Below are positions 57,761-64,000 of a DNA stretch of 64,000 bases, piece by piece. The stretch is taken from the NCBI RefSeq assembly GCF_963675165.1, contig NC_087386.1, positions 2,358,169 through 2,422,168 of the forward strand, read 5' to 3'. The notes beneath the pieces were generated by a model that saw only the letters and a list, made by a program, of their open reading frames with translations, did no database searches and had not been told where the DNA came from. The position numbers were made by a program, and so were the translations under genes. This DNA is from Halichondria panicea. Its lineage: Eukaryota > Porifera > Demospongiae > Suberitida > Halichondriidae. The number at the start of each line of letters is the position of its first letter. The stretch's first letter is position 1.

Positions 57761-58289
57761 TGACTATACCTGAATTCAAATGCAGCAGTGCTGTTGGTCC
57801 CAATAGCGGTAGTCGTGTGTGCAGTAGACAGTGGCTGGTATAGTAGAGGAATACAGAGTAGTTCCACACCACCCCCACACGTAGAAGTGGGTGAACCACC
57901 TGCAGAGGGGAATAAAGACCTCCTTAGACTGGGACAATGCAATTACAACAACTACAAGTCAGGACAGTCTCAGCTAGGGAGCTCACTATTGTAAATCACA
58001 ATCCAGTACTTAGCTAGGTGTTACAAGCTAGACTTGTAGGGGGTTCTCGTTACAAGAGGGTTAGACTGATACACTGTATATATTGACCCTGACTGACCTC
58101 CTTGAGTCTTGGGCACACTAGGGTTCATCCAGCTCCAGTCACTCTCACTCCTCAGCTTACCATACTGGTACACATCTCTGGTGAAACTTGGCAGATATTG
58201 TCTCCAATAGACAAGAGCATGAACTAGCAGTCCAGAGCCAATCCACAGTAGCCAGGAGATGCCCACATACTGCATTAGCTGATCAGCCA

Positions 58290-59434
58290 TTATCCTCTGG
58301 CACGAGAGTGGTCGACCAGCTTCCCCACTTTGTCACTGACATCTGCACGTGTGTGTGTATGTGGGTGGGTGTGTGGGTGTGAGAGGAAGGACATTCTGTA
58401 CTATATATAACAGTGGTAGCAACAGTGAATTGAAACAGTACACACACAAGAAACTGCAAGTGTTGGTGTTGCCCAGCTGTGCATGTCCAATGCTGACACA
58501 AGAAAAAGCATGACCTTATAATTAAGTCTACAAAATATGGATGGCAGATATAAATACGTACCAAACTCAATGAAGTGGTACGGTCGACTGGCCTTGTGTA
58601 CATCGTTGCCATGTTGCTTACTGAAGTCTTTGTGTAGATTCTCGAGGTAGTTAAAGGCCAGCTTGGCAGGATAGGTGGGGTCACACAGGGCGAGGTAGCA
58701 TATCCCCTCCTCAAGGATATAGCTGTGTGGGGGGTCCATGTTAGTGTGTGTGCTTCAAGCTCAAAGCCATCGCCCCTCATCCACCATTAAACTGGAGTAT
58801 AATATCACCAACCAAGTTCCAACTATTCTTAGACTACATGTACACTGGTAGTTCCTTGTTAGACAATCACTATAGAGGGACCTATGTATAACACACACCA
58901 CTTACAATGTGTATGGTACAGTTAAGCAAATGCTCACAAACAAAAGGCCATCCATTGCATCAGTTTATATCATGACAGAGCACCAATCATCATACACACC
59001 ACGAGGCAATAATGACATTCACAGGAGAGTGCTTACTGGAACACCATACGACCTGGGTCACACTCGATTGAGCATCGAGGGGGGCTGACTGACGACAGCT
59101 TGCGGAATATCTGCTTGGCCTTGGGTTGGTATTCATGATCAGCATAATTCCGGCCAGACTGCAGAGGGAGAATGCAACAATTCAGTTAATTCAAGCTGTT
59201 AAAGATAGCACACACTACACACGTATTATTCTAGCAAGCTTCTCTTTATATGTCTACAGAATCATGACTTGACAACTATTCATGTCACTGAGCTGCATAC
59301 AGTACAGTGTCCTGATGGGACCAATGCAGACTGTACTGTATTATCTACTGTAGCTCCTCTACCTCTTCATTGACAATGGATGGGGACAGAGGTAGTCCAT
59401 CACTGGCTCTGGCAATTAGTGTCAGGTGGGCCAT
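58290..59434 (-). pseudogene. SEC22B: SEC22-like longin-only fragment, copy C
   Basis: Exons 59363-59434, 59037-59158 (6 bp longer than in A and B, adding two codons near the Tyr-rich start), 58562-58722 and a last exon to 58290. It ends in GGATAATGG, again a TAATG stop-start overlap with the SRD5A3 frame. No SNARE motif or anchor. Confidence 0.75.
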
Positions 59435-59652
59435 TGTTCCTGAGCTCTTCTTTCTTCAGTGCTTCTTCTTCTGATGATATGTACGTACTTGCTTTGTGTA
59501 TGTTCTGTGCTCTATTTGGAACAATAATTATGTGTCCTTTGAACCCTTTCTTTATTGAACAATGTGTGGGTGTTGCTACAAGCCCCACCCCCTCATGCCT
59601 CTAGCTAGCCACCCACAAAGAAATATAAGGGCCTTCCAGACCTTCTCTTGAA

Positions 59653-62600
59653 ATGGCTGAATCTACAACCCTGAATGCTGCTAGTTCCCCACAGTTAATC
59701 ACTGATGAGGTCGAGGTATGATATTCACATGATAGACAGATACTCAATGATCAGTGCATTCTCCTAGTGCCTAGATGTACTTGTTGACCACCCATAAACA
59801 CACTTGGCATCATTCATTCATCACAGTATAGTGCCTACACTCTACCCTGTCAGTGTGAGGTGTTTTATCTCATGTTGTTGTTCTCTCCACATGTACCACT
59901 CTCTCTGGATGGACAACAGTGGATGATTGAGGTACGTTGTGTGCAATCACATTCTACCAAGCTGACATGCTTGTGCTCTGAGCACTTGTTGTTAGGAGGT
60001 AGACAGTGTAAAGAAGAGCACATACGGATAACTGAATGTGATACTATTCCTTAATTGAGACAAGTAGATCTACTCGTAGTATAGCCTCCTTCACCGGCCT
60101 TCATAGGAAAGAAGGCCTGCTATCGACTGCTTGCGCATGCGCCAAATTATTGGATATTTTTTCCCGTAAAATTTCCTATAACACTGGATTCATCAGAGAA
60201 AATATCCTAAAAGTCATACACAGAGCTATATAGCTAGCTAGCTAGAGACAGAGCTGTGTAGGTTTGTTGTACAGCTATTTTCTTTTGATACAATCAGTAG
60301 CAGTAGTATAGTAGACTTTCACCAAAGTTAGTGTTAAATGGGCGTGGCCTGTCCATATAGGCTCTTGTCAGCCTTCACTCCGTTCAGACGATCGTCATCC
60401 ACACTGTTGCAGGCTGTGAGTCTTTTGTTAACATAGCAGGCTAAGGGTAGCTATCAGAGAATGCTATCAGATGGGCTAGCAACTCAATCGAACTTTCTAT
60501 CTACTTCCTTCAATCCACTTTCGTTCCTTGTGATGTCACAGTTTTACTGAGCATATACGATGTTATCCAAAGCCCCCAGATACCGGGGGGATATTAGCGC
60601 ATGCGCAAGCAGTCGATACCAGGCCCACTTCCCTGAGTGAAGTGGGAAGTGCGGCCTGGGATCGAGGCTACTCGTAGTAGTACCTGAAAGTATGCATGGA
60701 TAATCAAGTGTTTCAGTCTGCATGTTTGGCTGTCAACAATTGTTTCCCCTCCCCTGTGTTATGCAATCACCACTGTACTGTATCACTGCACTAATGTTCT
60801 CTTCCTTCCATTTCATGCATCTCCACCTCACCTTTGACTGACCCTCTGAAACAACAGCGTGTAAGTTGGTGTGTGTTGTCAGAGCATTTAGTGTCTGTTG
60901 CATATTCTGTGATGTTTCTGCTTCCCCATTATTACTCTTGTGTGTGTGCAGTGCCATAGTGTTATATAGGGAAATATTTAGTATGATCACATTCAACCTC
61001 GTAATCATTCATTTACTATCTTCCCACGTGTTTGCCCTGTGGACTCTCCCTCTCTGGATCAACAGCATGTAAGTTGTATTTGCACGTGCACACTCATTTT
61101 AATGGTTACTAGGAACTCGTAAATTATCTTTGTCTCTTTCCATATTGCCAACTTGGTATTAGCCGAGGCCCACACAACTTATTAGGTTGTAGTTTTAATA
61201 TTCGTAGAATATACACCTAAGTTCATTAGTTGGTACGTACATTATCGTGTTTGTCTCTTCCCATGCACACACTCATTCCTATGTTGGACCACACACTGAT
61301 TTGGACTACTGTAGGAGGTGAGCTTCTTACGAGTACTCAATGTCCACACACTGAAATGGTTCAGCTGCAATGTGTACGGATGTACTGGTTATCTAGCATC
61401 ATTAGCGTGTGTCCCTTGTCCTCTAGAGCTGACCCTCTCCCTCGTATAGGGTAGACCACGGCTTTAAACTTGTTCAATTCGTAATCCCATTTTACGTGCA
61501 CAAGTTCGAAATACCACCATTGTGTACATTGTGTACATGTAAATTTGTGTTTATGTAAATTCCCCAACCAATTAAGTGCCTACTGAACCTAAAACTTGTT
61601 GCCTATTTCTCAATGTTTCCCCAACTTTTTTATTTCTTAGTTTTCTATACCAGGTTTAGCCACTTGTTGCTATGTGTAGTCAGTCCCATACACACCAGCG
61701 TTCAACTGATCTGATGTCTTGTATGTGTGTTAAGATTAAATCTCTCCCTCACATGTACCATTTGATGTGTCTCAGACTCTCATTGAGGTATGTTGTGATT
61801 GTGTGTGTGTCTCATGGAATGCAGGTGTTGTATTGTACGACAAACAAAATCATACGTATCAAAGTTGTACATGTAAGATGCTTGTTGTACCGTTTACCGT
61901 CCCTTCCACTGACCCACCCACTGACCCTTCCATTATCTGCTATTGCTAGTACCGAGTACCTGTGTGTGTACTAGCCAGTGTGTGTACTACCAGTGTGTTC
62001 ATATCCTCTCTCCTCACATGTACCCTCTGTGGACTGTTACTCAACAACAGAGCGTGAGTTTATTGCATGTACATATAATGGTGTACTAGGCTGACTTGTA
62101 TACATGTACTACTGCATGAAGGCAGAAAGAATAACTTGCGTGGCTTTATTTAGGATTAGTACGTACTGAAAGTTTCATGCTGTACAGACGTGTACTTGCA
62201 ATAATTGATGTATACATGTGTGAATGCATTTGTGTATTTGAACATGTTCATTTCTCTACATGTCCGTGTCCTACTGCTTGTTTATGTGACTACTGCTAAT
62301 GATTACTGGAACAACAGTATGTAAGTTACAGTATGCAGACATGTATGAATGCACTCACTGCTCCTACCATCATCCCCCTCTCTCTGTTTCCATGTGTGTC
62401 TCACGCTGGTGTCTCATTGGACTAAACAGAAGGTGAGCGGGACACTGCACTGACTTGTGACTGTACTTGTGTCAGTATTGTTTGAGTTGCATGAGTACAT
62501 GTGTATTGGCATTCATAGTGTACAGGTTTGTGATTATATTCTTTTCTCTCTCCCTACATTTCCATGGTTACTGAATATCTGGAACGATAGGAAGTGAGTT

Positions 62601-64000
62601 AAACAATGTTGGCAAACATACCCTACACCTCATGTGCATTCAGTTTGTAATAGTCTCATATCCTTACCTGACTCTAGTAGCTATACTGGTTGCTCCTATA
62701 GACAACTCATAATGTGTGACCACAAACACACAGTCTAACCTCTTGTCTTGTTCACCTTGTCCAGAGGAAGGCTGGGTATGAGAGTGAACTGAAAAGTCAT
62801 GAGACGGTGAGTGTTGACATGTACAGTTGCACTTACTACTCTCGTGGTAAGAGTGGTACACGTAGTCTAGCTGAACGACAATGTGTGTACATGTACTGTC
62901 CATTGTATGATGAATGGTTGCTTTTTGTCTACCTTTGTGTATGTTTTATATGTCCACTTTTACTGTTTGACTGTGTGAGGTTATACCGTATAGCGGGTAA
63001 ATATAATAATTTTTATTATTATGATATTCTCGCCAAGATTGGTGGTTGCTGATTTTGATAATTTGTACATTTGTATCAGCTGCATGTTCTATTTAGTGAA
63101 ATGCTCATTCAGTCATATATAAAGTTTATAATAATATTTTTACTCCCCCAGAGAAGAGCTGCCCTCCAACAGAGACTGTCTGGTGACATCACTGACCAGG
63201 ACCGGAGACAACTGCAGGGAGAGCTGGAGGAGGTGGAGGGGAAGATCAAGCAGTGTGTCTCAGGGATACAAGCGTCTGAGAGGGATATACATCGCTATGA
63301 GAATGCTATTGCTGAGATACGAGGAGAAGCAGAGGAGAGGCAGAGAAAGGAAGGTGAGGGGAGCAAGGAACTTTATAGTACAGTGAGTGTTGATGCTCAT
63401 AGTTGCAATCACTCGTACGTACCTGTAGCAACTTACATGTAGTGTGTTATTAGTAGACTGTACCTACAGCTGTTGTGAGGTCCTCATACTTTATATAATC
63501 GTGTATTGCAAAAGCGTTTGCTCCACCCACAACATTTTCGTTCGCCTATCACATTTGTTGTGTTGCTAGGCAACTGCCCCTGATTGTGCACACTACAGTG
63601 TACTAGAGCATTGTTCCTGTTACAGTAGAACCTCGATTATCCGGACACCTTGGTTCCAGAAGCAGGCCGGATAAGTGAATATGCCGGATAATCGAATAGA
63701 TAAACCACGCCTTGATCCACCCACTTTATTGATGAACAGCAGTGCCACATGTTGTCTGCGCATGCGCAAAAGAAAAGCAGGCATGTCTCCATGGTAACAG
63801 CTGCAACGCGCATGCGCATTTGAGGGACATGCCCATTTTCTGAATATGTAATCTGATTAAAGAGAAAACTGCCAAGCCGGATAATCGAGGTTCCGGATAA
63901 TCGAGGGCCGGATAATCGAGGTTCTACTGTACTACTCTACACACTGTGGTGGTATGGATATGGTTTATTGGACTTTTTAATACCAACTTTCAATGATTTG
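59653..64000 (+). CDS. Coiled-coil / GTPase / death-domain gene, copy C, 5' part
   Basis: Only the N-terminal coding exons are in the window: 59653-59715, 59920-59931, 60858-60860, 61066-61068, 61315-61317, 61776-61787, 62051-62053, 62318-62320, 62430-62432, 62591-62593, 62765-62806 and 63152-63353. Exon 1 is shorter than in A and B (MAESTTLNAASSPQL followed by ITDEVE instead of MEDGLTDSDR). The GTPase exon should follow beyond 64000. Phases match copies A and B throughout. Confidence 0.7.
59920..62806 (+). other. Microexon cassette encoding two heptads, copy C
   Basis: Same exon sizes as in copies A and B. Codons: WMIE-R-H-E / TLIE-S-Y-K / E / RKAGYESELKSHET. The variable single codons CGT, CAT, AGC and TAT differ from both other copies. 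GAG (61315) and AAG (62430) are invariant in all three. Confidence 0.7.
60071..60677. mobile_element. Palindromic-end element, unit C
   Basis: Orthologue of 25047-25633 and 41949-42555 with both arms complete. Confidence 0.75.
63623..63929. mobile_element. 307-bp pogo/Tigger-like MITE, unit C only
   Basis: The ends CAGTAGAACCTCGATTATCC and GGATAATCGAGGTTCTACTG are perfect inverted repeats with TA at 63621-63622 and 63930-63931. Units A (about 29722) and B show the empty site GTTACTACTC. The terminal motif CAGTAGAACCTCGATTAT is typical of pogo/Tigger elements. No transposase. Confidence 0.92.

Larger units (their letters stand above)
56926..58290 (-). pseudogene. SRD5A3: SRD5A3-like polyprenol reductase, copy C
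   Basis: Start at 58290 (MADQLMQYVGISWLLWIGSG), intermediate exon at about 57768-57900 (here a 1-base loss in the CCACCCCCACACG stretch breaks the reading between WFTHFYV and VVWNYSVFLYY) and the terminal piece with LWAYTHQYRCHVILAQLR and HKFEDYLNNRQ. It carries the same central deletion as copies A and B plus this private frameshift. Confidence 0.75.
50637..64000 (+). repeat. Segmental duplication unit C (runs off the window)
   Basis: Begins with the same ACAGTGCAGCACATAGAG as unit A and contains a full-length EDEM3 pseudogene, SRD5A3 and SEC22 remnants and the 5' end of a third coiled-coil GTPase gene. Unit-specific insertions lie at 51330, 54727 and 63623. Confidence 0.9.

Overview
This is an intron-rich, AT-leaning eukaryotic (metazoan) locus. 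Genes have many short GT-AG introns, abundant CA/GT microsatellites and many short non-autonomous DNA transposons. The main gene family joins a coiled coil, a Roc/COR-like GTPase and two death-fold domains. Expanded families of that kind, together with the compact intron-rich genes, make a sponge my best guess; the phylum is an inference, not something the sequence proves.

Layout. Bases 1-231 are the 3' flank of an upstream copy of the GTPase gene. 232-10808 is a large KDZ/Zisupton-type DNA transposon with ~105-bp terminal inverted repeats, inverted subterminal tandem-repeat arrays and a decayed transposase. 10859-15062 is the 5' half of a xanthine dehydrogenase gene, inactivated and truncated. 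From 15063 to the end there are three tandem copies of one segmental duplication: unit A 15063-34970, unit B 34971-50636 (5'-truncated) and unit C 50637-64000 (runs off the window). Each unit carries, in order, an EDEM3-like gene (+), an SRD5A3-like gene and a SEC22-like gene (both -), and a coiled-coil/Roc-COR/death-domain gene (+).

The passenger genes look dead. EDEM3 carries a +2-bp frameshift shared by all copies, plus private lesions in A and C. SRD5A3 has lost its middle. SEC22 has lost its SNARE motif and membrane anchor. The Roc/COR/death genes are open across all exons in A and B, so they appear to be the selected content of the amplified unit.

The outstanding observation is the 5' end of that gene. 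Two coiled-coil heptads appear to be encoded by microexons of 12+3+3+3 nt and 12+3+3+3 nt, followed by 3-nt, 42-nt and 202-nt exons. Between the three copies the flanking intron sequence is almost identical, while the 3- and 12-nt exons and the second half of the 202-nt exon differ strongly, mostly at non-synonymous positions. This looks like a recently amplified, diversifying receptor-like family (immune or self-recognition is a hypothesis) whose variation is concentrated in a microexon-encoded coiled coil. Other insertions (pogo-, hAT-, TTAA-type, TA-type and fold-back elements) are dated by precise empty sites in sister units.
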